Positions 1 through 11,208 of a DNA stretch of 64,000 bases are shown piece after piece. Source of the DNA: Rhytidiadelphus loreus (lineage: Eukaryota; Streptophyta; Bryopsida; Hypnales; Hylocomiaceae); the NCBI GenBank assembly GCA_947034895.1, contig OX344764.1, forward strand, positions 60,741,348-60,805,347, given 5' to 3'. Within the stretch, counting starts at the first letter, position 1; each line of letters opens with the position of its first letter. Under the pieces are notes generated by a model, which was not told the DNA's origin, made no database searches, and saw nothing but the letters and a program-made list of their open reading frames with translations. A program made the position numbers and the translations under genes.

Positions 1-81
1 TGTAGGGTGATTTGTAAGTAAAAAGCATATGTGATAACACATGGTTGAATAATTAATAAAGCATGTGGGAGATCAACTTAC

Positions 82-2210
82 AAAGTAAGTGGTTGGAGAG
101 AAAGCGAATCCTCCGAAGAATCCGAGAAGAGCTGAAAAAAATGGAAACGTCATGGCTACGAACATTGTGAAGGCGACGTAGATAGATCGGGTGACAAGTC
201 GAAGAAGCGTTGTGGGTTTGAATTTTAAGTGCCCCACCAGAGTTGATTCCAGCATGTCATACACTGGCATCGCATAAATCTGCAATGCAATAGTTATTTT
301 CCTCAAATAACTTACACTTTTTTCAGATTCATGATTGAACCACCAAAAAAGGCTTGCGAAAGCCTATTCACGCCATTATTCATTAGATTCACCCTATTTT
401 TTCAATGAAACAAGGTCGGCACCTCCAAATTGAATGACTAGGGATAAGAGTATTTGTTCAAGAAAAACAGAACCTGAAATATCCAGAACTCGCTTAAACA
501 TAAAAAAGACTCTGAAAAAAGAAGAATTTGAATGAAAGATGAAAAGCATCTGAAATGGTTTGGTAGTACCTGGTAGCTTCCAATGACATGAATGACGACC
601 ATTATATTGGCAATGACCACCAACCACGTTGGTTTTGAGACGAACGTGATGATGTCGTCCGTCACTTGGTTACCGTAAGCCCAATAACCAACCAATGCAA
701 CAGGAAAATACCCAGCTGCAACAACTCCATATGCAAATTTCACACCGCGCCACATGGCTACCTTCGATGGTTCTTGTGGAGTGGAGGGAAGGGTGGACTG
801 GATTTCCAAAACTACGTTGTGGCCTGCATACGCGAATGCTATTGTTCCCAGGGCGGTGAAGGCACCGAACCAACGGTCGGCAGTTGTCAAATCCTCGGGA
901 ACAGTCTGGAGCTTGGATCCACCGGGCGCCACTATCTGGACGGGTTTGAATTGCGGCATTCCGTAGCTCACTGGCCGCAGTAATTGAATGTCTCCAGGAA
1001 GTGTGTGGCCGTAGTGAGCTGGAATAACCCATGCTATAGTAGAATAGCTGTCAAACATACCAGAAGTTCAGAGAAGATGTCCGAAATTGCAGGCCTATGA
1101 AGTCGTCTTGAGGTTCATGGATTATTCCCTAAATGCCCAAATGGTCAAAAATGGTCACTTCCATATCCTTAGGAGTTGCAATAAAAACATTTAGGAAGGT
1201 AACAAAATGTACCTGCCGAAAGAAGAAATTACAGTCTACAGTTTTGAAAAAAAAAGAAGCAATGAAGGTTACCATAATTGACTGTTAGCTTCCGAAGAGG
1301 TTTGTCAAGTTTTAACTTGGACGCTTACAGGTTAATCCCAAAGTGTTCCCAACTGGCTGAAAGTGGGGTGCTAGTATATCTACTGGAGTTGAAATAAATC
1401 ATTTAGAATGCTTAAAGAAGGGAACAAAACTTACCAATAGAAAGAAAAAATCATACCCTACAACAATAATCGACTACTAGCTCCCAAAGTGGCCTTTCTA
1501 TTTTTATCTTGGGCAATAAGGGATGCATGGAAATGGTGATTCCTTTCAGAAGGCTAGAGTAGTACCTGATGGACATGATGGCTGCTGCGAGAGATATACC
1601 GGCTATGGAGTTGAAGTTGGGAAGCTGAGCAAGTACAAGCTGGACAAGGGCGAAGAGAAAAATCCAGAACACGATGTTATCCTGCAAGGGGCAATGGTGT
1701 CCACAAGTGATGGAGTACGCATGCTCCATTGATTTGCCTGCGGTCACCATGTACACAATGTCCACTCCGACCTCCACCACCAACTGCAGGGGGACCACAA
1801 TCCAAAGCCCTAATTTCGGACCGAACGCTTCTTGTCCCAATTCATGGTACCTGTCAAACCGTCTCCCCGGCACCGCTTCGTGCATTTCCACCATCTGCCA
1901 GAGCGTGAAGAGCGTGATAACCCATGATAAGATGAGCATCAATAGTCCGGGACCCCTACAACATTCCCACGTCGAAGAAAATGTCAAGAGAAGGTAAAGA
2001 TAACAAGATTAAAGGAGAAGGGTGGCAGATCAAGGGTAGTGACGATTGGTACCATGTCAGATAGACCATAGCATTGGGCAAAGCCAGAACCCCAGCTCCC
2101 ATCATGGCCGTCACATTGTGGAACGCCGCATACTTCCAATTCGCGTGACGGTCTGCGGCAGTGATAGGCAGCCATGTTTCCAAGTCGGTAGCACGCTCTC
2201 CGTCAGCGCC
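82..2210 (-). CDS. LHT-type (lysine/histidine transporter-like) amino-acid permease, C-terminus beyond window
   Basis: Plasma-membrane proton-coupled amino-acid transporter of the plant AAAP family, LHT branch. Four exons are legible on the minus strand: 2210-2053, 1955-1566, 1047-570 and 279-82. Borders are GT-AG and phases agree: TG|G rebuilds the Trp before GPGL, and AG|C rebuilds Ser before YSTIAW. Family blocks appear in order: ETWLPIT, AFHNVTAMMGAGVLALP, LSWVITLFTLWQMVEMHE, RFDRYHELGQEAFG, QLPNFNSIAGISLAAAIMS, AFAYAGHNVVLEIQ, KPTWLVVIANIMVVIHVIG, IYAMPVYDMLE and FFGGFAFSPTTYF. Several of these are hydrophobic membrane segments. The last exon ends at a GTAAGT donor (position 81), and the final C-terminal exon lies left of the window. 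No stop or frameshift interrupts the exons, so the gene looks functional. The exact substrate range cannot be told from sequence. Confidence 0.92.
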
Positions 2211-2488
2211 CTTCAGATGTTATATTCCACACAAGATTTATATTTAGTATTGTCGAATATCTATAGAAGACCACTAGCAGAGAACTGACCACCATATCTG
2301 TTCTACAAAACCTAGTTGTGAGACAATTAGCGAGATTCGGTCACAATTGGCAAGGTTTGCATCATAATTGACAGGGCTTAATGCGGTCAAGTTTTCTGCA
2401 AGGGGACCATTTCTATTCATTCATTTAGGTTAGAATATGACAGAAAAACAGTGCAAACTTCGTTGCAGGTACAGTACAGTCTACTTAC

Positions 2489-2521
2489 CCTTTGTGGCGG
2501 CGCCAAGAGAACAGAGGATTG
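2489..2521 (-). CDS. possible upstream mini-exon of the LHT-type transporter
   Basis: A 33-base open stretch lies between a TTTGCAG acceptor and a GG|GTAAGT donor on the minus strand. Read in phase 0 it gives QSSVLLAPPQR and joins in frame to the GADGERATDLETW start of the exon at 2210. It has no ATG, so either a still earlier coding exon exists (candidate open stretch 3545-3348) or this is leader and translation starts later. A good splice context and conserved phase are the only support. Confidence 0.4.
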
Positions 2522-2685
2522 CTGCAAATTGAACCAAGAAAAAAACCAAGACTTTATCAGCGACCGTTCAACAAATCGGATCACGATATGGTGGAGAACT
2601 ACTCAGAGATGGACCAGAAATCTTTCAACAAGCGCAATGATCATGAGTAGGCACACAAATTCCATCATTCGTATTAGTAACTACT

Positions 2686-3145
2686 TCTGAAATTTTACCC
2701 ACGGCAGGATTCAAGAGAAGAATCATACCTTCGAAATTCAGACCAAACCTTAACCCAAGCCTCTATCGGCACAATGTGGAATGCCACGGAATGAAAAAAG
2801 GAAGAAAAAAAATCACCAACCCCTCCATAGCACGCCAGAGAGCGCAAGTCGGATCTCCGAAATCGAAAACGAAGACGAAAACGACTGATCTTTTAGATCC
2901 GAAGCTGATAGCCTCTTTTGACAAACTTCTGAAATTTTGAGCACGGCATACATGGACAGTAGAATTTACAGATTACGGCAGAATACAACACATCAATCTT
3001 TCACACGCATACCTTCAAAAATGAAAACCACAGCTTAACCCCAAACCTCCGTTTCAGATTGTCGGCAATTAATGCCACAAAGGAAAAAAATCTTCAACCC
3101 TCTACAGCAAGCCAGAGAGCGCACGCCGAATCTCCGAACCCACCC
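2686..3145. repeat. imperfect direct duplication of about 200-240 bp upstream of the transporter
   Basis: Two adjacent blocks (about 2686-2867 and 2927-3145) share an ordered series of landmarks: TCTGAAATTTT, an ACGGCA motif, ATACCTTC, AACC repeats, AATGCCAC, a GGAA-rich tract, CCAGAGAGCGCA and ATCTCCGAA. Spacing differs slightly. They lie where the leader or promoter of the minus-strand transporter should be, so they may be duplicated promoter or first-exon units. A 133-codon plus-strand open frame here (3059-3460) looks incidental. Confidence 0.6.
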
Positions 3146-3599
3146 CCAAACCCACCCACCCCGAAGAGTAAGCGATTGAATGTTCTGAATCTAATCAGCC
3201 ATCGTAATCCTAACCATAGCCTCAAATTGAACCACCCCAACCATTTTCACGAGCCACATTTGAATTTCAAAGTATCCCGCGCGATTCCCACTACCCACAA
3301 ATTTGAATCCAACCATCCGGCGCTACCTCACCTTCTGCAGCTCGATGTTATAAGGATCGTGCGACGAGTTGATCCTCCCCAGCGCCATCTCTCTTCCTAC
3401 CCGTCACCGAAGCTACTCTTGCCGACACCTGCTGGTGCCCCGCTAGGGCCGAAGTGCTGAAGCCCAGTTTTCCATCCTTGTACTGTATCAGAAAGTGGCT
3501 ATGCCCAAGCAGTGGATGCGAGAAAGAAGAGCCGCATTCCACCAAGGTCTTGCACTGATCAGCACATGAAGGTACTCTTCCCTAGGCTCTGAGGAGGTT

Positions 3600-6500
3600 T
3601 TCTAAGTTTAGAATCGATCAATTGACACATGATTGAATTTTCTTTTGACGAATCTGCGGCCTTAGATTCGGGAGATCTGGTGGTGCAGGGGCGCAATTGT
3701 TTATTGAATGCGCGTACGGAACAGTGCACGTTGTGGGATGTGAAGGGTTCAGTTCCCTTCTTTCGTACACTTCGTGTGTCGAAGATTTCTGTTGTTTAGG
3801 TGAATGTAGTGATTTCATTGTTCAGTTGTTGCCTGCAGAAAATCACGAGTAGAATTGCTCAAGTGCACGATGCTTGCAAGGGAAGATTTCACGAAATAAA
3901 AAGGTATTGACGATTTCGGCACATCCATTACTGTACTCTTCGGTGTTCACAAATGTGTCTAAATTTTGGAGAAGTTCTGCCAAACAAATTTTTATCTACA
4001 GGAAATGTGAAAACTCAGTTTTAAATTTGTAGTTCGGGCATACTTAGCAGTGTTCATAGCAACTTGAACTGATTATGGTTTGGGACCACTGCTATTCTTG
4101 CTTGCGGAGGGTTCTTCCGTCTGCCGTTCCAAACATTCAAACTGAAGTCTGAGATATACTGGCTCTGTCGGTCTGTCCTGAATGTGCAAAGTATGTGAAG
4201 GCAAGTAGTCTTCTGGTGGATGGATGAAGAGGAAGTAAAGAATTGATGAATGAAATCTTATTTTTCTATTTCTTACACTCATTTTCAAAACCCTAAACTA
4301 ATGATTATTCAAATAACATAATCAAAAATGAAGGATAGAATGGATGGAAAAATAATTATAACACTAATCTACTAGGCAAATCAAATACCAAGATTGGCAC
4401 TTCATGTTGAATATTTAATTAAAGTTGACAAAAGAAATTTTGTAGATGCTGAAATAGGAATATTTACTCAATTTTTTTGTCTTCTTCATATAATTATTTT
4501 CTTTTCAAAAACAATATCCCTAACATTCTGGTAATTGCTTTTAGAATTATTTTTTGTTGGCCCTAATAGTCAAGTATGATAATCAACAATAATGTATAGA
4601 ATGAAATAAAGAAAAAGGATAGATTTCTTTCATGTCTTCAATTTATTGAAGGAAGGGTTTATATTTTACATATTTTTTAAATTTTCATACCGGTATATCT
4701 CTTAGCCTGAACTTATACATTTTGTTTTGAACTTTGAGTTTATTTGAGGTATTCTAAAAGTCATGAAATGTCATCTCCAACGGTGCAAAAATAAAATAAA
4801 ATTTGCACCTCTACTAGTGAATTGAACATAAATTAGCACCTCTAGTAATGCTGACTTTTTAGATCTTGGAGCTCTTTTTGCAAAGATGGGAGCTAAACCT
4901 CTATTTAAAAAGAATACAACCATATGTGATTAAATGGCATTCAATCATGTGTTGTTAATTAAAAAAACAAGTTGATTAAAAATTAAAATGAAATTTTGGA
5001 TTAGAAACAAACTAGAAACCAAAGATAGGATGACTTTCAAGACTTTTAGGATAACTCTATTATCTCTTGATTTTTAGTTTTGAATCCGGAATTATAGATA
5101 GTAAATGAAAGTTGTTCGAATACATTTAGGTTTTTAAAAGTGAATTACACTATCGACTAAACACCCTCTTTTTCATAGCACTAAGTGCAACTTTGCACAT
5201 TATACCTACAAATGGGTAATGTTGTTTGAATAAAGCATATAGAACTAGGGAATCCCATATCAGTGTCATAAGTTAGCCAATTGTAAATGCTTTATCTCCA
5301 TTCTTGAAATAAAATGGCCACAACCAGATTTTGGTTTGTTTGATGTGCAAATTCCTAAGTTTGGGTGTCTAAGTGTCATCCAATTGACCTTCAAAACAAT
5401 GGAAAAGTTTTGTTTATTTCTTAAACCTAGGAATGCAAAGTTTTACCAATAATTTCTATCAACACTCTAGAAACATCAACAAAACTTCACAAAACAACTT
5501 GAAAATTCTTATGTACTAAATGTAACAATAAATAATTATTTTGATTTGATTTGAAAGTGGTTCCAATGTACATAGTGGCATAACCAATCTTTGAAGAAAC
5601 TCATCGATAATTCACAAGTAAAAATATAGACAATACTCACATAACAAAACAAATATGTAATGAGACACAATTTTAAAACACTATATTTGGGAAATTTTAT
5701 AAAAAGAATGCTAAATAAATGAGAACTATGTCGAAGCCCTTGTAGTATGTACAAAGGTTCAATTCTGAGGGCTTAAAGACTTAATAGAATATAGCTTCTA
5801 CAGATGTCTAACTCTAGAAGTTCAAGAAACCCATTAAGGTAGTGATACTCAAAAGGGACACTTTTTTTGTACCTACAACTTCAAATGCCCACATGTCAAG
5901 TAAATTATATGGTTGCATTAACAAATTAGAGATGCATAGAACCTACATCTTTATGTATTTTATTGAAGTTTTTACATTATTGTACAAATACCCTAGGAGG
6001 AATGTCTAGGATGCCTATAAAAAATACAAGACTTCTTGTCTCTCCTATCCAATAACATTTAAAGTGGTCTTGACTAACAAGTAGAATGGACACTATATTT
6101 TTTTAATACCATCTCATTGCTCCAAAAGTAACACATACAAGGTAGTGGAGCTGTCATAGTTTTGAGAATTCAAAAAATTCTAAGAATCAACAAGTCTTGC
6201 CCATATATTGTTCTCTTATTCATGTATCCACTACCTGACAATAAAATTAATGAAGCCTTGCAAAAATGCTAGCCCTTGGCTTATGCCCAACAATCTCCAA
6301 CCCCAATGTTGCTAGCCCACGCACTTACCATTTTAGCTCTCATTGACTATAAACCACCCTTTGAATACAATCTCAATAGCTCCCACCCAACCTTTTCCCC
6401 ATCATATTGGCCCAACAACCTTAATGTGCTCTACTATGGCTCTTGCATCCACTATAAGGTCCTATATTGGCATTGGTTTGCTTAAGCTAAATTGGATATT

Positions 6501-6655
6501 TGTCTTGAACACCCTAAAAAAAAAAAAATTGAAATTCATGGGTATCATGTGAACACTATAGGATGATGGATTTTATATGCTAGAAATTCACATCACATAT
6601 ACAATTAAAGTATACAAACTTACCAACATGGACCAAGTACTTCAACTTCTTTTTT
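3600..6655. other. AT-rich intergenic stretch, no gene recognised
   Basis: No open frame with family resemblance, no RNA gene and no clear inverted-end element is visible. The sequence is AT-rich with poly-T/poly-A runs typical of old transposon decay. Confidence 0.5.
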
Positions 6656-6859
6656 ACTAACCCCTAAAGGACTGAATGACCATTGAACATTTGTAGGTGA
6701 TCTCAAGTAGGTGTGTATGAAGTCATTTTTTGATGGATGTTTTTCAAATTTTGACACAAGGTAAATATTTTAATCACCTATCTAAAAGAAAAAAAATTGG
6801 ACAAATCCAACGGATAGGTCAAAAGTTATCTTGTCCAAAAGGCCACAACTACTTGGGCA

Positions 6860-7640
6860 GCTAAGGACAGTTGAGGGCATGAGTTAGAGGATGTTAGATC
6901 CAAAATTTTGATGGGTGGGGTGGGCGCACAAAACCAAGTGGTTGGGAGGAGCCATCAACCATGAAGGTGGGTTTGGAGGTTGGTATAGGGGGCTTGCCTA
7001 CCTCCTATTAGGCAGAGGAGGGCCAAATCCTCTTGTTTTAGAGCCAATCTCCATTGAGGAGCCAGACGTCCATGCATTGGACGGGTTCAAATGTCCAGGT
7101 CGAAGGGTGACCAAGCTCCAAGCACTTGCCATTGTGCCTAAAAGGTTGAACTTGGAGCATCCAAAAATACGTTTTTCCAAAGCACTATTTATTGAATCCT
7201 TTATTGAATTACCATCTCAGCAAGGCTCTTTGAATAAATAACTGGCATCTACCTAAAATAGAGCATCCAACCCCTCCAACTTTGCGCTTCCTTCATGCGT
7301 GGACTAGAGCCTAGAGCTTTGGTTGGACCTATAGCATGTGGCTTCTTTCCAATGGAGCCTCTCGACCCATCCATAATCGGAGGTCTAGGCCCCAATGGAG
7401 ATTGGCTCTTAGAAAACCTTGGTCTTGGGGGGGTCTTGGAGGGGTGGGGGTAGGCAATCACCCCATACACATGCCAAAAAATCACCACGCCATCTGCCAT
7501 CCGCTTGGCCAAGTGATGGGGCGCCATTGGTTGGCCTGGAATTCTGAGGCGAGTGGCATTGATTGGAGGAGCTCTTTATGCACCTACACAAAAACCACTC
7601 CAAGATTGAACCTTTGAGAGAATTTTGCAAAAATATGAAA
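6860..7640. other. GC-richer block inside the insertion in element A; no gene recognised
   Basis: The block has overlapping short open frames on both strands and two loosely inverted segments around AGAGCCAATCTCCATTG (near 7040) and CAATGGAGATTGGCTCT (near 7395). The inverted pairing suggests an uncharacterised transposon interior. I do not recognise a protein. Confidence 0.35.
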
Positions 7641-7739
7641 TATTGATTTTCTACTTTACAAGTGACAAGTACATTAACTTCTTTTCATACCATGATTTTT
7701 AGCATTGTAATGTACATGTAGCCTAGTAATTTCATTTTC

Positions 7740-8160
7740 CAAAATGAAGCAATTTTTGGAATGAAGCACAAGTTGAAGGAAACATTTTAGTGACCACTAT
7801 GTTAAATCAAATGGAGTAAACTAGTATGATCAAACAGAGTTATTGCTTAAACAAATAATTAACTTTAATTCCTCCTCAAGAATTTTGTATGTATTGCAAA
7901 TGCAAAATATTAAAATTTTGTAGCCTACATATATTGCAAAATTTTTAATGTCAAAATTTTTAAGTCAATGAAACATTTTAGTGATCACTATGTTTCAACT
8001 TCAAAAATTTGTAACTAATTGCACAAAGGTCCAAAAAATATGAAACGACTTAGATTAGATACCAATTCCATTTTTCATCCAACTAAATATTGTTCAAAAT
8101 TATTTGAAGGAATTCTGTTTCCTCCAAAAGGCAAATCAGCTCTTCAAAAATAAGACAGAA
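7740..8160. repeat. dispersed repeat, copy 1 (second copy near 57240-57440)
   Basis: The block carries a long ordered match to 57250-57440: TTTTAGTGATCACTATG versus TTTTAGTGACCACTCCG, then TTTCAACTTCAAAAATTTGT, then GGTCCAAAAAATATGAAA, then GATNCCAATTCCATTTTTC, then a CCTCCAAAAGGCAA-like segment. A more decayed third version sits near 56670-56770. No ends or coding capacity could be assigned. Confidence 0.6.
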
Positions 8161-10447
8161 GAAAGTGGGGTACGCAAAGTTGTAGAAAAAATGATAGTTT
8201 TCCGACCCAATTGGTAATTGAAACTATTTTCCACCACTCAGTAAATAATCTCACCCTCTACTATGCTTGGTAGTGGTCGAGTCCACTAGGGCTCCCATTG
8301 CCAGCCCGTTAGGCGACATTTGGCGGATTCCGCCACATCCCGCCATTAAAATGAGCATGGGCATGGGGTGAGTGTTGCATTTCCTAAGCATTTTCTCACT
8401 TCTCTCCATCCACAACGCCTCCTTGAAGAATCCTAAATTGGATTCTTCCACACAATACCTGTAAAATTTATTTACTATAATCTTGGTGTTGTTGTTTCAA
8501 TATGAATACAAGATGAACACAATAAATATACAATGTAAGTTGTCAGGGTCACAATTAGAAGCAATGAACTCTCATGGGAAACAAAGTCAAGCCCCACATT
8601 AAAATTATCAACCACCACACCTACTTACATACGACAATTAATTCAATGGCTAACACCTATCTTGATTGTCTACAACCTTTATTTTGATTTGTGTGTCCCT
8701 TCAAGGGCTCATTGGCGGCACTAATAATAGAGGATGGTGTTTTTCACTAGAGGTGGATGTGGGAGAGAAGGGAACACATTCTTGCTTGTTTGTAGACATT
8801 GATTTTCCTAGAAGTCTTAAGTACTATAGATCAAAGGAGAGACGAAATTAGTGTAACCATGGTTCATAATTTTTTTTGCCATGAAAAAATTTGTGCTTGT
8901 AGAAGATGGTGTCTTGTATGTTTTTATTATTTGTATTTTAGAAAAAAAATTCCTCTGTACACAATTTTTTTTTAAAATTAGCTACTGTATTGCCAATTTT
9001 TTTATATCTCTTTGTATTGCAAGGTCATTTAGAGAGAGTTAGAACTTGAATTTTGCTTCTAAAATTTTGCATGAATATACCTAAGAGTACATACAATATA
9101 ATGGTGAAGAGACTCAATCTTGTGTAGAGAAAAAAAATTCTCCAAGAGGACCTAAAGTTTGCTGACCTTGATGAATAAAACTTTTTTTCAAACTTTGAAT
9201 GTTATAATCTTTCAATCCGTGTGCTGAAGTAGTCTGAAATTTTTTCCACACATTGATAAAATACTTTGCTATATTTTTGTATGGTTGAAATTTTAAGAAA
9301 AAATTCATTTTCATTTTTGATTAATATACCAAAAAAATGCAGTTTTTGACAATGTCTCCTTAGAAAAAAATCCAATCCTTTAGGGATTAAAAAAGGACAA
9401 TCACATTCAAAGATTCCTCGAAGCTTTTCTTGAATGATTTGACCTAAATAGCTCTCCATTTACTACTTCAACCTTACAAAATGATCCACCACATGGGACA
9501 ACTTGCCTAGGATCCTTTCCCATTTTTTGAAACTCTTCTTTAATATGGTAGTTGATTTATTGTACTTAGATATTGGGGTGACATCTCCACAACAACCATG
9601 CAAGGAGGGAAGGGGGGGGGGGCATGTGAGGCTTGACTTGAAAAGAGATTGAAGATTGTCCCCCCAACCATAGTCCTTGACCTTGTGCCAATAATCTTCA
9701 AGCCACTTGTTGTGTGTTTTTTCCTCCACTCATTCCTTTGTTCTTTACAAGCTTTGCTTCTTTGTCCGTTTTCTTTTTTTTCCTAGTTTCTCCTGCAATG
9801 ATTTTGCACCACTTTGTCTCTTCATTTTAGTGTACTCCTTAGCAATTGCCTTGGCCTCTAATGCTATTAGAACTTGTCCTTGAGGCTCAAGTTCCTCTAG
9901 ATCCCCACCACTTGATTCAATTGCATCATTGTGGGCATTGCCACATTCATTGTACAAAGTAATGAACCACATTTTTGACAATTTTGGGCTCCAAATCCAA
10001 GAGAGCACTTTCTAAACAATCTTCATAGTCTTCACACTCTTCAAAGTCATACTCTTTGTCTCATGTGTTAGTAAAAAAAATGACTTTTTTTTTCCATGTA
10101 TGGACTCAACATCCGCTAAATCTATGACCAATGGAATTGTGACTTCCTTGTAAAATTTGCTTGGCATCATTTTCTACTCCATTTTCTCCTTGAATTGAAT
10201 ATCTATGTACCAGTGGTTCTAAATCCACACTCAATGTTTTGTTGCATGAGAGCTTTCTCAAGAGCTTGTGACACCCAACTGGCAAAATCTCTTTACATGT
10301 TTTTCTAGATTTGTTCTTTAATAAGTACATATTGCAGTTCAAACAAAATGCTTGCTTGAACGGCTTGAAATATGATCCCTTTAGCAGTTGGATGACGTAC
10401 AATGTATGTGATGGCAAAGAGAGGTCTTACCCCACACTACAGTCTAT

Positions 10448-10685
10448 CACTAGTAGAAAGCCTTGTTTAATTGGATGTTCTTGCGTCAAAGTTGACGGAT
10501 TTTCTTAAGCATCCAATGTAACATCTTCATGTGTTTATGTCAACAATGACATCCAATGTAGCATAAAGATGTTACATTGAATGTCATTGTTAACATAAAC
10601 ACATGAAGATGTTACATTGGATGCTTAAGAAAATCCGTCAACTTTGACGCAAGAACATCCAATTAAACAAGGCTTTCTTCTAGTG
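10448..10685. mobile_element. CACTA-type foldback MITE, 238 bp, with 3-bp target duplication
   Basis: The element is almost entirely a long inverted repeat. The left end is CACTAGTAGAAAGCC and the right end GGCTTTCTTCTAGTG, with about 100-bp arms that include CAACTTTGACGCAAG and CATCCAATGTAACATC and their complements. It is flanked by TAT on both sides (10445-10447 and 10686-10688). CACTA ends and a 3-bp duplication are the hallmark of the CACTA (En/Spm) superfamily. The near-perfect arms suggest recent movement. It is non-coding and sits inside the coding relic. Confidence 0.88.
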
Positions 10686-11129
10686 TATTTTGGCCACATC
10701 CATTATTATATGGGAACCATGACCATCAAGAATAAGCAAGTGTGTAACCCTTGAATGTTGGGCTCATTACTGTGGAAATCATTTGTTTTGTCACCATGTG
10801 AATTGTTGGCTTAAAAAAATGGAAAAGTACTCATTGGAAGACAAACTACTATAGATGATCTTCCCTTTCCACACAAATTTTAGAGGATGAATAGTTGCAT
10901 TTCTGTCCTACACGGAGAGATTTTTTGTCATTCATCGGCCAAAAAGTGTCCTCCGCAATGTTTATGGGTTAAATGCTTTGCAAAATTTTCAAACCTTTTT
11001 TTTCACATGTTTTACAAAATGCCCAATCCATGCCTTGAAAAGGTGCCAAGTCATCCATGACTTTCTTGCATGCCCATAGTAGCATCATTTTCATACCCTA
11101 TGATGTAATCTTGTTGGAATTGCTTACTC

Positions 11130-11132
<3 letters not shown>

Positions 11133-11204
<72 letters not shown>
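11133..11204. repeat. (TA) dinucleotide microsatellite, about 36 units
   Basis: An uninterrupted TA run. Open frames crossing it (Tyr-Ile repeats) are artefacts. Confidence 0.97.

Positions 11205-11208
<4 letters not shown>

Larger units (their letters stand above)
6661..9386. mobile_element. TTAA-flanked CCCC/GGGG element A, split by a later insertion
   Basis: The left end is CTAA (decayed TTAA) followed by CCCCTAAAGGAC at 6661. The right end is CCTTTAGGGA followed by TTAA at 9387-9390. The first 140 bp match the left end of the element at 26078, and about 8975-9386 match that element's right half (landmarks TTGCATTGCA-like, GACCTAAAGTTTGCTGACC, GTTATAATCTTTCAA, GCAGTTTTTGACAATGTCTC). Roughly 6800-8975 has no counterpart and is probably inserted DNA. 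No transposase frame is present. Confidence 0.65.

Noticed and set aside
3059..3460. 133-codon plus-strand open frame rich in Pro, Asn and His
   Set aside because: No family resemblance. It overlaps the duplicated upstream block of the opposite-strand transporter and has low-complexity composition, so I treat it as chance.
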